From: Strigops habroptila
Taxonomy: Eukaryota; Chordata; Aves; Psittaciformes; Psittacidae
Length of the DNA: 64,000 nt
Direction of reading: 5' to 3'
NCBI RefSeq assembly: GCF_004027225.2
Contig: NC_044282.2
Coordinates: 56,066,397-56,130,396 of the forward strand
Part shown: positions 36,893 to 49,860 of the stretch, piece after piece
Position numbering within the stretch: position 1 is the first letter of the stretch
Layout: every line of letters starts with the position of its first letter
Made by a program: the position numbers and the translations under genes
Notes under the pieces: model-generated
What the model was told of the DNA's origin: nothing
Database searches by the model: none
Seen by the model: the letters and a program-made list of their open reading frames with translations, nothing else

Positions 36893-37165
36893 TCATAGAA
36901 TCATAGAATGGTTAGGCTTGGAAAGAACCTTAAGATCATCTAGTTCCAACTCTCCTGCCATGGGCAGGGATGCCTCACCCTAGACCATGTCACCCAAGGC
37001 TCTGTCCAAGCTGGCCTTGAACACCGCCAGGGATGGAGCATTTACCACTTCTTTGGGCAACCCATTCCAGTGCCTCACCACCCTTACAGTAAAGAACTTC
37101 TTCCTTTTATCTAACCTGAACTTCCTCTGTTTAAGTTTGAACCCGTTACCTATCACTTCATCCAT
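36893..37165 (-). mobile_element. CR1 LINE, 3' fragment
   Basis: It opens TCATAGAATCATAGAATGG, then TTAGGCTTGGAAAGAACC, and continues with TGGCCTTGAACACCGCCAGG and TTACAGTAAAGAACTTCTTC. Its orientation matches the copy 1.0 kb upstream, but it differs in sequence (CACCCAAGGCTCTGTCCAAG), so it is a separate insertion and not a duplicate. Confidence 0.95.
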
Positions 37166-38983
37166 GCTTTGCGATTCCACATGCCTTGTGACTGTGTTTG
37201 GTAATTGTTTTTCTTCCTCCATAAGCTACCCCTCACTCCAGTTCAGCACATACAACTCCAAGGAGCAGGGACATAGTGGCTTGTCTGGAGCTAGGTCCTA
37301 GATCAGTGGCAGCAGCTTAGGAATACTTGTGTGGGATTTAAAACAGTCACAGCGCAGACCTGTAAAGCTGTTATTTGGACGCTAACAAGATGTTGTTTCT
37401 TATCTTTAGAGGAATTCACACCTGTCAAAGGTTTAAACAGCACTAAGGCAAGTAACCTGTAAGTAAAAGAGATGTCTCTGTTAGGCACGTATGTGGCCTG
37501 GGCCCACGCTGTGATCTGTGGAGGGAGCCAGGCACCTCAAGGCCAATTGGTATCCCAGGCTGCCTGAATTGCCCTGCTGAAGCGCCCCTCTGTCTGCATG
37601 GATGGCAGAGGGATCCTGGGGTGTTGGTGGTCCTACATAGCTCAGTAAATTGGTGATATTAGGTAGGTGACTCTGAATGCATTTGCTATAGCCTGGTAAG
37701 GACTGCAGTGCTGTTTTTAGAGATGCTATACAATTGCCTTAAAAGTGCCTCTCCTTAATCTGAAGCGAGCATTAAGTCCTAGACTGCAAACTGTCTGGGG
37801 CACTGCCTGGTGCATTCCCCTGGCTTCCTCGCAGAGGAGAAGGCAGTAATTTCTAGGTGTGGCATTGCTACTGCCTCCCTTTGTTGCCAAGCTGCCTCAT
37901 GCAGGGGGACCAAGTGTGGGCATCAGCGTGTGTTCAGAGCCTGAACTAATCCAGATAGCTCAGCTGAGTGAAAAGAGAGGGACTCAAGTAATACTGGCTT
38001 TGGTATCCTTGAGGACTTTCTAGATTACTGGCTTTTGCTGCTCTGGTTAAATCTACCAGCCCTTACTCTTCTGCAGAGTGTGCATTGGTAGGGGTTGGCT
38101 GCCCTAAAGTGAGGGAGTCCTGATGTTAGCTTTAATGAGGGAACTGACTTCAATGTACTGATGTGGGAAACAAAGGCTTCTTGAGAGGACCCATGTTTCT
38201 GAATATAATCCTTTGTGCTTCACTGCTCCAGAGACCCACTTGTCTCAGGGACTGGGAGGGCTGCTTAACGTCATGCTTAATTTTAGGAGCTGTCTAGGAA
38301 ATGTCCTTCCCCAGCCTCCATGCTGAATGGAACTTACACAGCTTCTCCTTGTGTCCATGGGTCATTTACATTTTATGGTTAAGGGACAGCATAGCTCAGA
38401 TCACAGTGCTTTTCAGAGAAAAGTGATAGTTCCACTATCAGCTGAGACTTAATACTTCCACAGCAGGCAAAGCCTGTCATACCAATTTGTTGGTCTGGCC
38501 CATTCCCAGGCAACATGCCATTTCCCAGTACAAAAGCACCTATTGTTGCCACTGACCCAGTTCCAATGTAACATACTATATGCCTCCTCCATCAAAGAAG
38601 TGCAAGGTGCAATATGAAATACAATTTTAAGGATTACAGATTAAAACTAATTCTCAGTAGTTCAACAAGGTAGACTATGATAACTATGAAAGTCTTGTGA
38701 ACTGCCTGAAGATGAGCAGTAGATAGAATGTTACATTGTGTAGGATGGAGAAATTAGTCCAGCATTACATGCTTTAATCCTCCAAATTATTGAAAACACA
38801 TTTAATAAAACATTCTATCTTTTGGCAAGAGAGACTTTGGTTAAAATTGGTTGAGGGAAGAGAAGGGAAAGGAACAGGTCCCTGACTCTCAAAATCACAC
38901 CTATCCTGTGGATAACAGTTGTACTATGTGGCTACCTACTAGAAAATGAAACACTTTCAAGGGACACCAAGGGGCTGGAACTC
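37166..38983. other. Intron 1 segment with no recognised element
   Basis: I see nothing I can name in this stretch, and no long open frame. Confidence 0.4.
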
Positions 38984-39250
38984 AATCACAGAATCATAAA
39001 TGGATTTAGGGTAGAAGGGACTATTGGAGGTCTTCTAGTTCAAACCCCTGCTTAAAGCAAGGCGGACCTCAGTTGTGTTAGGGTGTTTGTGACATGCCCA
39101 ATTGAGCCTGAAAATATCCCGAGAATAAGGCTTCTACAGGCTCTCTGGGCAACCTGTTCTTGGACTTAACCTCTGTGGTGGTGAAAATGCTGTCAAAATA
39201 CACATTCAAGGTTCATTTATCTCATAACTCTTTGTCTTTAATCCTTTTAC
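38984..39250 (-). mobile_element. CR1 LINE, old 3' fragment
   Basis: AATCACAGAATCATAAATGG and GGTAGAAGGGACTATTGGAG mark the reversed 3' end. CTCTCTGGGCAACCTGTTCT lies near 39140. Divergence is high, and the right end near TCTTTGTCTTTAATCC is approximate. Confidence 0.8.
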
Positions 39251-41472
39251 AGGAGATAAGTCATTCAAGCTAATTTGGCTTTGGTTTTGTTAGAATAGAT
39301 ACTCCTCAGGGAGCCAGCACTCTTTTGGTGTCATTTTAATCATGTGGGTAACTGTTATTACTTGTACACAAGAGATGTAGAACAAGGAAGTTTTTTGCTG
39401 TGTTTGCAAGATTGCATGTGGTAGTTTTTGGGAGGAAGACCACTACTACGTCATGTTGTTGCTTTTGTCCCTCTGAAGCCAGGTGTTTGAATGAGATTTT
39501 CCCCCATCAGAAGCTCAGGGGTCTGAAATATCAATACAGTTAAGCCCACTCTATGTTAAGAGGGGGGATTTTGTAAATGCCATCCATCTCTCTTTCCCTT
39601 GACTCACATTGGTTCTGATGGAAAAACAAGAGTCACTATTACTCTTTTCAGTGATGGGTGTATTAGTTAAGCACTTCAAAAAGTTTCAGCCAGCACGAGC
39701 CTTCCTTCTGCCTTTGGAAGTCTTGCTGTGGATCACCTACCTCCAGCACTCTTTGGGAAGAATGTGCTCTTTGATCTTCCCTTGTGATTTTGGTTGAGAA
39801 CTAGGTGATGGATTAGGGGTTTGGCATGACCATGAGAACCTCATGACAGCTACGTGTCCTGCCTGCGTGTGAGCTATGCTGAGGCTGCCGAGAGCTACTT
39901 GTACCCAAATATTAATGATCCTGTTCCTTCTCCATCTCATCTGAGAAACATCTTGATAGCTGGCTGGGTCAAGCATGAACAAAGTATAATTCTGTGGCAG
40001 TGTTGTTAGGTCTAGTGTCTTGACACAAAGAAACTGGTGTAAAAATCCTTCCAACCAGCCCTTCTGCCTGGGGTTGGACAGGTTGTGGAAAAACTTTTCA
40101 AATTACTGTTGATTTTGGAAATCCCTGGATCAATGAGCTGTATATGAGGGTCTGAGTAGCCGATCTGTCTCTTTTAGCCGTTGGTCCCAGATGGATCTAC
40201 TGAGTTAAGTATCCCAGGAACCTCCCATTTTCACCTTTTCCTGTGGGGAACAAGAAGTGCTGGGAGGAATTATTTCAGTCTCATGAGATCTTACAGTCAC
40301 TAAGCTTTGAAAGCTGCTCTTTGGGATTGTTAGTTTGTTTTTGGCAATTATTTCTTGCTGCCCTACTCTTTCCAGTCCTGATGAAGGTTTCCATCCCACC
40401 TAAATGCTCTGTTTTTCGTTGGAGAATTGCTTGTCCCCTATGACTTTAAAAACAATATGTAGGAGGGTTTTGGGGCTGTTTCCCACTCCTTAGCCAAGAG
40501 GTAACAGTTCTGTTGTTTCTCAATGCAGGGAAAGTAATGTCTACACTGAAATTGTATCCAAGAAGTTTCTCTCCTTGTTAAGGTGCAGGTTGAGGAAACC
40601 CAAGCTTTGTGCCCTTGATTTATCCTCTGGGAGGGACAGTTCTGCCCCACAGAACCCGAGGCATTCTGCCAACTCCCCACTGTTGTTTTTATCCCCTGAC
40701 CTTTCTCCTGGCTTACCCCCCTCCCACCCCAAGGGTGAGAGACAGTGAAAGGAAGATGGAGTTACAGCTTCCTAGACATTTGGCTGGTTTGTCTTTTGTA
40801 CATCACTTTGGCTTTGACTTTTTTTTTGAGAACATACCTCGCATGCTAATCTCTGTGCATTAGCTGATCACAGCATAAATGCTTGTCCATTAATCCAGTG
40901 CCTTCCTGTTTGTCTTTCATCTCCATTCTCTCCAGCGTTCTCCCGTTTCACTTTTCTCCCTCCTTTGTCTTTAACTCTGCCTAATACAATCCACCTCAGT
41001 ACCACTGCTTCAGGCTATGGAAACAGGGATAGATACTGTAAGCACATTGATAGACTCCGTTAATAAACATGCCACCCAATGCTGAGGGGTATACTCTTCT
41101 GCAAAGGGCAATCTCCATGTGACTTTGACAGACATGTTCCCTTCCACTATTTCTTCATCTGCTAATAAGAGTAGCCTCCTGACTTTTCTGCTGTCCTAAC
41201 GTTACCTAATATGCTACACCTTATTTCCAGAGAATTCAGCTATTATTTGTGCTTTTTTACGTTCTGATAGATTGGGTAGGCTTGAGAGCAAAACTCAGTA
41301 CAAAGTAGGGCTGGGATTACTCTGTCCGAACTTCTTCTGAGTCTACCACGCAGATTTCTGTATTTGAGATACTCATCCTTCATTCCCTGTATAGGCGCTG
41401 CAGAGATGTAGGCACTTTAAACATCACGCAGGAGCAGCTAAACTGGCTTGAACCAAAGGGCACCCATAACCA
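39251..41472. other. Intron 1 segment with no recognised element
   Basis: I see nothing I can name. Open frames stay below about 105 codons and resemble no known protein. Confidence 0.4.
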
Positions 41473-41530
41473 CTCTGGGCAACCTGTTCCAGTGTTTGAT
41501 CACTCTCACAGCTCACCGACTTCTTAAATC
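41473..41530 (-). mobile_element. CR1 LINE scrap
   Basis: CTCTGGGCAACCTGTTCCAG followed by TGATCACTCTCACAG is the conserved CR1 segment read in reverse. Neither end of the element survives. Confidence 0.6.
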
Positions 41531-42324
41531 AAGGGTTGTGTGTGAGTTTTTGATGGGGTTTTCTTCCATTCGTTGATGCTGTGGTGTTTTTAATCCAGGT
41601 AAACATTTGAGACCTGCAGAAGGGCAGTGGCAGTAAGTGCCACAGCTCAGTTTCGCAGAAGGTAAAGGAAATGCCTCCTTTTGTTTTCCTCATTTGATGC
41701 CCCTACACCAACTTTTTTTTTTTATGGAAAGAAACAACACTTTCAATCCCTTTACCTCCCTCCCAGTTTCTGTGTGGTCTGCTGCACCTCTCAGTTGTCT
41801 GTCTGCCAGGTAGAGGAGGGCTAGCTACAACTTACCTTTCTCTTAACTGTCTCTAAGTCCACTGCATGTGTGGAGGAAGATGGGAGGAAGACCCAGGAAT
41901 GCAGTCTTCTGGACTTGAGTCCTTGAATAGTTATACAGTGATAGCCTGGTGGTTTCTGGATTGCTTTCTATTCTTTCTGAACAAGTCCTAGTATTTTTTT
42001 TTCCTGGTTATTAGTGAATATTGATTTTTATATTTTCACAGAACCGTTACTACTCCAGAACTCCTCTGTCGTGTGTTACTTTACATTTATTTACATTGAC
42101 TTTTATCTGTGACTTATCACCAAACTTCTCAGTATCAGGTGATCTTTCTGCTGTTCGCTCTGCAGTACTTCCAGTGTGTGACACTTCAGTCCTGGGTTGG
42201 AAGTATGCTTTAGCATAGGACATTACAGAAATGCCTGCTTCTCTTCACTAGCTCTAAGGGAAGGCTGAACATGTCACTCACCTACGAAGCCCTTTTTCTG
42301 GACAGCGTGTGAGGATAGACTGGA

Positions 42325-43032
42325 AGGTTGGAGACTCCACAACCTCTCTGGTCAACCCATTTGAGTATTTGACCACCCTCACAGTTGTATGTATATGTTT
42401 AAATGGAATTTCCTGTATTTGTGCCCATTGCCTCTTATTCATCCACTGGATACCACTGAGAAGAGTCTGGCTCTGCCTTCTTTACCCTCAACTGCTCCTC
42501 CCAGTTATTTATACACATTGAAAAGATCCCCCTGAACCTTCTCTTCTCCAATCTAAACAGGTCTTTCAGCCTCTCCTCATAGGACAGGTACTCCAGTCCC
42601 TTGATCTTCTTTGTAGCCCTTTGCTGGACTTGCACCAGCATGTCCATATCTCTTTTGCACTGGGGAATCCAGAACTGGACATAACACTCCAGATCATCTC
42701 ACCAGTGCTGAGGTGTAGGCTTACCTCTCCTCACCTGCTGGTGATAGTCCTACCAATGGCTGCCTTTATTGTGAGGGCACATTACTGGCTCTTGGTCAAC
42801 TTGGTGTCCACCAGGACACCCTGGTCCTTTTCTACAAAGCTGCTTTCCAGCCTGTTGGTCCACAGCATGGTGCATGGGGATACTCCTCCCTGTGAGCAGG
42901 ACTTGGCATTTTCCTTAATGAGAAATTAATGAGATCCTGTTTGCTCATTTCTGCAGATTGTCAAGGTCCCTTTGAATGATGGACCTATCTTGTCTATCAA
43001 CTGCTCCTTCTAGTTCTGTATCACCTGCAAAA
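42325..43032 (-). mobile_element. CR1 LINE, about 700-bp older copy
   Basis: The copy runs from GACTCCACAACCTCTCTGG through CTTCTCTTCCAATCTAAACA-like sequence, then TTTGTAGCCCTTTGCTGGAC, GTGTCCACCAGGACACCCTG, and ends near GTATCACCTGCAAA. It is reversed and lacks the extreme 3' end. Divergence places it among the older CR1 groups. An A-rich run (43191-43217) lies about 160 bp beyond. Confidence 0.9.
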
Positions 43033-46000
43033 TATACAGGTGGCATACACAGGTTCAGAAGTGTTCCTTAGTGTGACAAAAAAACATAACATTAAACCCA
43101 ACAGCATGATAACTGGGTGCAGTTCCATGTCCTGTCCCAAACTAGGATAATGTAGGAGGTGGTATTCATCAATCTAAGCTGTTTGAAGATTAAAAAAAAT
43201 AATAATAAAAATAAAATCGCCTTTTCTGGGGAGGAATGATGTTGTCTGGTTCCAGTATGGTGTTGGGATACAGCTGGGGTATGCACTCAGATCCAGTGCT
43301 CCCAGGTCTTGCAGTTTAATCACAGCCTTTAGCTGTGATATATGCTCTCCATAGATGAGCACAATTCTCACTGAGTTTGGCAGCAGCCGACCCTGAAACT
43401 GTTTTGGCCTGTGATGTGTTTTGGTACATAATACAATAGGTAGGAGGAAAACATGTGCTGTGGATGTAGTTGGTGTTACGGCTGTGAGGCAAAGAGCCTT
43501 TCAAAGTGTTACTCTGCAAAAGAAATCCCATTCTCTAGCCTATTAGTCAAAACAACTGCTCTGTGTCAAAGCAGCACAAATAGCTTTTAGCCAAAAACCT
43601 TTTCTAACTGCTGTTATGCTGGGGCCATTCTGCTCTGCCTGATTGCTGTCCCTATACAAGGGGTTAGTGCAGTATGTGGCTTAATAAATTCCACTGTCAG
43701 ATTTCTATTGTGTCTTTGTTCTTCGTTGCCAAGGAAGCCAAATATTATTTCTGTCCTTGAAAGAAGCTGCAAATATGAGGAATGGCCTCAGCAAGAGGTG
43801 GGGGAGAAAAGCGACGCTGTGGAAAAATACCTTTTGTGTTTTCTCTTATTACCTTTATAGAGATGATTGGGGTGATGTGGTAGAATGGGGCTGTCCTGTC
43901 TTTCCTCTGTTAGTCAGATGTCTTTATTATCATTATTAACTTATATTCCAGGCTAAGCAGTTCACTCTCTTTTGTGTATCCTTTCATCCTCTGTCATGTC
44001 CTGAAGTGCTACTAGGGTAAAGTCATTTAGCCACTAATTTTTAAAGCCCCAACGAGAATATTACACATTCTGTGATTGAGTGATGTGATTCTTTGGGAAA
44101 ACTAAAGCTAAGTTAAATTGGTGAGATATTTTGAGACAGGCAAGGCTTTTCACTTCAGCACCAGGAGGGTATAGCTTGTTTAATAAGCAGAAAGGAAGCT
44201 CCTGCATTAATGCTCGATCTTCAGCCCAAGGTACAGAGACTATCTTGCTTTTACTCCCAAGCTCTAATTTCCTGTCCATACCTGCAACATCTTTTACAGG
44301 AGGAGCATGTGGGAATTTGAGGTTAGTTAGCTTCGGGCTAGTTGTGCAGCCTGACAGCTCAAACAGATGATGCTCAGGATGCCTGTCTTTTGTTAGGATT
44401 GTTTATATCAAACAATAAAAACACAATTTACCTCCAAAATCATCATTCCTGCTACCCTGACATTTATCATTGCTCTACGTGGTCCAGTTACTGGCGAGTA
44501 ATAAATTCCCTCTTGGCTGAAGTCAATGGCTTAAACAGAAGATGCTGATCTGGCAGTTTTGCCTGGTTGTTGCATGTGCAACACACTGCATGTTCTGTTA
44601 AGGTAATATTTGAAGTTTGTAGCCAAGTAATCAGACAGAGATAGGCCATACCAGAAATTAGGGGAGACTCAGGCAAACCTACTTTTTCATCTTATTTTTT
44701 TTCTCTTTTTACATCCAGTCTGAGCTCACTTTTCTCCTGGATTATTTTTATCTCTAACACAGTCCTTTTTGCAAGCAGGTATGATTTTGAGCTCAACCAA
44801 GTGGGAACATAAAGAGAGATCATTTACAAATATATATTCTTGCTCAAAATCTTTCACCATTTTAGTATTTTAAGTCTGCTGCTGTTTCTCCAGTTTCAAG
44901 CGACCAAGCCTGCATAATGCTTCCAGCTGATTCTTGCAGGCAGGATGAGCTCCTGGGACCACACTTCTAATTGACAAATGACAAAGAGATTTATTTCTTT
45001 ATATGTGTATATATATATAAAAACTCTACCCTGTGTCTCCTTTTGTTGTCCCTTTTTAATTTCTTTCTTTTTCTCTACTCTATTTCTTCCTTTCACTGTT
45101 TAGCCTTTTCTATCTTGTCTCAGTCTCTCCTCATTTCCTTTCCTCTCTTGAGGTTCATAAAGCTGCCAAGGCATGGCCAAAGCAGAGAAATATGCATTTC
45201 ACAGGTGAAAGTCATGCAGAGGGCAGCATTATAGTTCTTATTGCAGGTCCTGGGGAAAAGGATGCAGGTTCATTCTGGAGCTGTTGCTTTCATTAAATTT
45301 GTCAAATCTACCATGAATAAGTAAATAAAATATGGATTTGAAAGCAGAAGGAAGAGGTATATATTAAAATTCCAGTGTTGGAAACAAGCTTTTGCCTAAT
45401 TTTTGAATTTTCGTGGAAAGTGAGTTCTGGAAGATTAAGCACAAGGTCTCTAGTTTGGATCGGAATGACAAGTGTGGATTCTCCACAGTGTCTCAGCAGA
45501 ACTCACACTATATGTCTGTGAGCAGTATGTACCCTTCCCACCATAGACAACAATTTGTCGTTGTCCTAAAAAGTTTCCCGCTTCTTCACTGGAAAAATTT
45601 CTAAGATGCAAAGCCAATCCAGAGTGATTTGACCTACTTGAGCAGGAAAATTGCCTATCCCCTGCCCTTATTACACAATGTCAAATGAGGAGGCCTCAAA
45701 TTTCACACTTTGCAATACAAAAATTTTTCTAATAGAAATGCCCATTGGAGCGTTGAAGTTCTTGTTCAAATCAGTGAGAAAGACTACAAACTGATTGGAA
45801 TTATTTCCTGTAGGAGAACTCTTCACTGCCAAGATGGTATTTATACATTTAAGTCACACTGTATCATTTCATGCAAGGTAACAGGATTTCAGATTTGCTC
45901 TCTGGGATTACAGGAATTGTTCAGCATTGTGACCTGCCAGTTGAATCTACTTTTTTCAGGGATGTAGGTCACTCTAAGAGCCCCAGAGCTGGCTCCAGGC

Positions 46001-48591
46001 ACTCGCATCTACTCGTGATGGCTATAGCAGCAGCTCCCGTAGGGTTATGCACTTTTGCCTTCACTCCTGCCATTTGCCCTAGTCTAAACAAAGCTGCCAT
46101 CTCTCTGTACTCATAGTATCGTCAGAGTGAGTTCTCCCGCATGGGCAGAAACCTGTTTGTTTAGTGTTGGTGTTTCTTAGCCCTTGCCAGATTGTCATGG
46201 CTTCGTTTTTGATTTGCTTAAAGAATTGGTCAGTGTGCATGAAGTCGTCTGTCACTTGTGTGGTCAAACAACTGTTTTCTTTGTTCCATGTCACAGTGTG
46301 ATATGCTGTGCAAAAGCTTTCTGTTCATTTGCGTGGGAACAGGATACTTCCCTGCTGCTGCTGCTAGTAAAGCCATAGGCAAAGGCCAGGCTGCCTTTAA
46401 GCACTTCTGCTATAGCTCTGCAGACGCACATTGTTATAGCAAGGCTGATATGTATTTCCCTTGCTGCATGTTTCTAATACAAACCCTTTCCCCTGTGTTT
46501 GCAATGGTGAAAGTCTGTGTTTTGATCAAATTGGACAGTCCTCAACCTTCTCTGTTGGCTGGTGCTCTGTCTTTTACTGTCACACTGCATGGGGACATAA
46601 AGGAGCTGTCACAGACCTTATCAGAGACATGATACACAGCAGCTGCTTTCATGACAGATGCTGAGTATCTCCTATTTTTAAACAAGACTTGGGACTGAAT
46701 TTTCTTTGGTATGTGATCTTGTAAAATACTAGAGGAAATACTAGAGGAAAAAACAAAAGGTGTATTCTCTGGGAATGAGGGTGCACCAGAAGACGACTGC
46801 TGTCAGGCACTGTGCTCACCAGCATTGACTTCTCTGTGGGTGATATGGCTAAGGAGGGCCCAAGAAGAGATTTAATGGAGATAAAGAGGTGCCTTGCAGA
46901 GACTTACAGAGTGCTTCTTCCCTGGGTGTGGAGAGAGTGGGACAGTGATTGCAAATTGACTGCACAAGTCATGGAAGTACAAATTCTATGCTATGCTGTG
47001 CTGTGTTATGTTGTGCTATTCTATTCTATATTGTGGGTTAGGTGGACTAAGATGCTGATCACTATAAAATGTTCTTGGCTTCTTGAATAAGTAGTAAGAC
47101 ATTTAGTGAGCTCAGAGCATGTCCTGAGGGAAGTGGACAGATCCAGTTCCTGATTCCTTTCCCTGTTACATAAAAATATTGTGTTGTTTAATCAGTTTAG
47201 CAACACACGAATAAGTTAGTCCCTGGCCCTTAAGAAATGGCACAAATTTGATTTCAGCTATTTTAGTGACTGGTGCGGAAGATCTGTCAGTCTCTTGCCA
47301 CAAGACTCAGTAATGCTTATAGGAAAGGTTAAGCATCAGCATGCCCTGGGAGCAGGCTGTGTGGGGACAGATCCTGTCTGAGCTCCTGAACTTCTCTGCA
47401 GGCAGAGCTGCCTATGGCTGCAGGAAAGACACCAAGCTTTGGGATTGTTTTTCCTTAGCTAGGGTGTTTCCTTTTGCATGTTAGATTTGTAATGATGTTG
47501 ATTTCCAAGGGAAAATTTGTTTTCCGTAAGAATTGTCACAGGAAAGGGTGGGATCAAAAGGACTTTATTGTGGAACTGAAAGTCAGAATAAACACCAGCG
47601 AAGTTTGTCTCTATGAGGAAGTTTACCAGCAAAGGTGCATTGGTAGTTATGCAAGTGTGTTCCCGTGTGACTGTGTTTACTATGGAAAATTATATGGGTA
47701 TCATTATGGCAGCCTAATTATAATCACTGTAGTTTTCTGTTAAAAATATCTTGTATATAAGCCACCTAGAGAAAACTGCCCTTTCAATAGAATAAGCCTG
47801 TTATAACTTAATTTGGAAGAGCTACATGACCCCTGGTGGTGTGAGCTCTTTATCACTACTTAGAATGCAATAGCAAGGCCACAGAGAGCAGTGCTGTGAT
47901 TTATTTGTGTGACGACTGTGTTTTGGAAAGGCCTTGGTTGAGAGCCAAGGAGAAAGGGCCAATTAAAACTGCTCAGGAAGTATCACCCATGTAGTTCCTT
48001 CAGCTATAAAGTGATGACCTTAACCCTTACTGCAGCTGTATCTCTAGAATAAAATACTGCCTAGCTTGTCTATAGTGTGTGGAATTGACCTTTTTAGTCT
48101 GTAAAAAGTATACACTAAATCACTTTCAACATTATAGCTCTCATTATCTGAGTACTGAAACCCATCACGCTTCCCAAGGTGACCAGGTAATTATCTTTAG
48201 GTTATGCTAGACGATATATTTTATAAATATGATTGTGCTATGTGCAATATACTTTATATAATTGGCACATAATGCGTACTAATGCATGCTAAGTTATACT
48301 TTTTACAATTAGACATTAATATTTATAATGCTGTAACACCAACATATTAATTATGAAATGTATTAATATTTATAATGCTATAGTACTATTTTAACAAAGT
48401 GTTCTAAAAAATCTAGTGCTGCAAAAAATTAACTCTGCAGTTACAGTGGGGATCAGGCTTCTCCTGTAACTTAAACTAGGAAAAATATTCTGCAAAGTTG
48501 TTTGGGTTTTTTTAACATGTGTGTATATTTGTCTGCATATAAATATATTATATACACGTGTACACACATGGATGGAATTTTTCGTGGGAAG
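43033..48591. other. Intron 1 segment, simple repeats only
   Basis: The stretch holds a (TA)n run at 45001-45019, an imperfect TATGC/TGTGC pentamer tract at 46986-47030, and a strongly AT-rich block from about 48200. No exon or repeat family is recognised. Confidence 0.45.
48200..48560. repeat. AT-rich block with a repeated 20-mer
   Basis: ATTAATATTTATAATGCTGT (48315 on) recurs as ATTAATATTTATAATGCTAT (48362 on), 47 bp apart. The surroundings are full of TATA-like steps, ending in an alternating purine-pyrimidine stretch near 48530-48570. The probable LTR begins directly to the right. Confidence 0.75.
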
Positions 48592-49394
48592 TGTTAGGAA
48601 TTATTATATCTGGTAGCCTGAAAAAGGCAAGGCAATGACAGCTCTGTGTTCCCAGGTGCAGGCAACAGTGATTCTGAGCAGCTATTCCCAGTAGAGAGAT
48701 GTGTGTGTCTCAGGCCACTCAGATCCACACAGGCAGAAAGAGCACTCATGCAAACACAACAGCACCAGCGGCCTCATCCTGTTCCCCTCTCTGGTTGATC
48801 AGGATGAAAGCATGTTAGGAGGAAATATACATGCATAGATATGATATGGATCCCCTCCAGTAACTGGCCTTAGACAGTCCATGTAATAGCTGGTTGATGG
48901 GTCTAGTCCTCTCTTCTCCAGTTACCTCACACAGATGTGTGCATGCAGACATGTCTCTCAGTTGACTCCCTGAACCCTGGTCTTCCCATAGCTGGCCTGG
49001 ACCTTCTTGTCTCTCCTGTAGCCAACTCACAGGTTGTCTGGTCTCTCCAGTTTTTGACCTAGACCTGTGGCCGCTTTCACACCCGGCTCCTAAAGCTCTT
49101 ATTCTACACACCAGCTAGTCCAGCTTGACAGTCTCTAGTGATCACAGACAGACACGCACAATATGCACACCCTCACTTGCTCTGGTTGCTAGCCGGACAC
49201 ATGCATGGACTGTGGTCTGACTCTGGTTGCTGTCACTGAGACCACATACATCCCCATACACACAGATCAATGGAAGAGGCTTTGATCTGAAATAAAGGAG
49301 CAGGAATAAACAGCTGGAGAGAGGGTTGCAAGTTGGTGAAGTCCTGGGGCAGCTCCTTCCAGCCAAATTCTCTGTACTGTCAAATTTCCTTACA
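48592..49394 (+). mobile_element. Probable endogenous retrovirus solo LTR
   Basis: The left end TGTTAGGAATT and the right end AATTTCCTTACA are imperfect inverted repeats (right end reversed: TGTAAGGAAATT), as at LTR ends with TG...CA. Two AATAAA signals lie on the + strand at 49291-49296 and 49305-49310, about 85-100 bp before the right end, where an LTR polyadenylation signal should be. The sequence between is unlike the rest of the intron (CT- and CACA-rich). TCGTGG stands near both ends (48582-48587 and 49397-49402) but would need ends shifted by 4 and 2 bases, so the target duplication is unsettled. I cannot name the family. No retroviral gene is present. Confidence 0.5.
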
Positions 49395-49525
49395 CATCGT
49401 GGCTGCCTGCATCCATACAGCTAGTAAAACAAGAGTTTTTTAAAAAATTCCTTAAATCCAGAGGAATTGGGTGGTCAACCCCTTGAATTACAGGTCATGA
49501 TGCTGGTACAAGATTATAAGAGAAA

Positions 49526-49860
49526 CACTGACAAACTGGAGGGAGTCCAGTGGAGGGCCAGTAGGATAGTTTGGGGTTAGGGCACATGTCATAGGAGGGG
49601 AGGCTGGAGAAGAGGAGATTGAGGGGTATCCAGATGCTTCCTAAAAATGGTCATGCATAAACTAAAGCGAGGTTCCTCTCAGGTGCAAAATAAAAAGGCA
49701 AGAGACAACAGACGTGAGTTGTAACAGGGGCAATTCTGAGCACTTGTTTGGAAAAAAAGTGTTTTAGTCAGAAAGGTGGTGAAGCACCGGCATGGGTGCT
49801 TCAGAGAATCCCTGGAGAATCCCTGGCCTTGGCAGAACTTGCTCAGGGCTGAACAAGGCT
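49526..49860 (+). mobile_element. CR1 LINE, old diverged copy
   Basis: ACAAACTGGAGGGAGTCCAG, then TGGAGGGCCAGTAGGATAG and GAGGCTGGAGAAGAGGAG, follow the sense CR1 order. A worn ATAAACTAAAGCGAGGTTCC and AAAGGTGGTGAAGCACCGGC come later. The 3' end is missing or unrecognisable. Confidence 0.75.
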
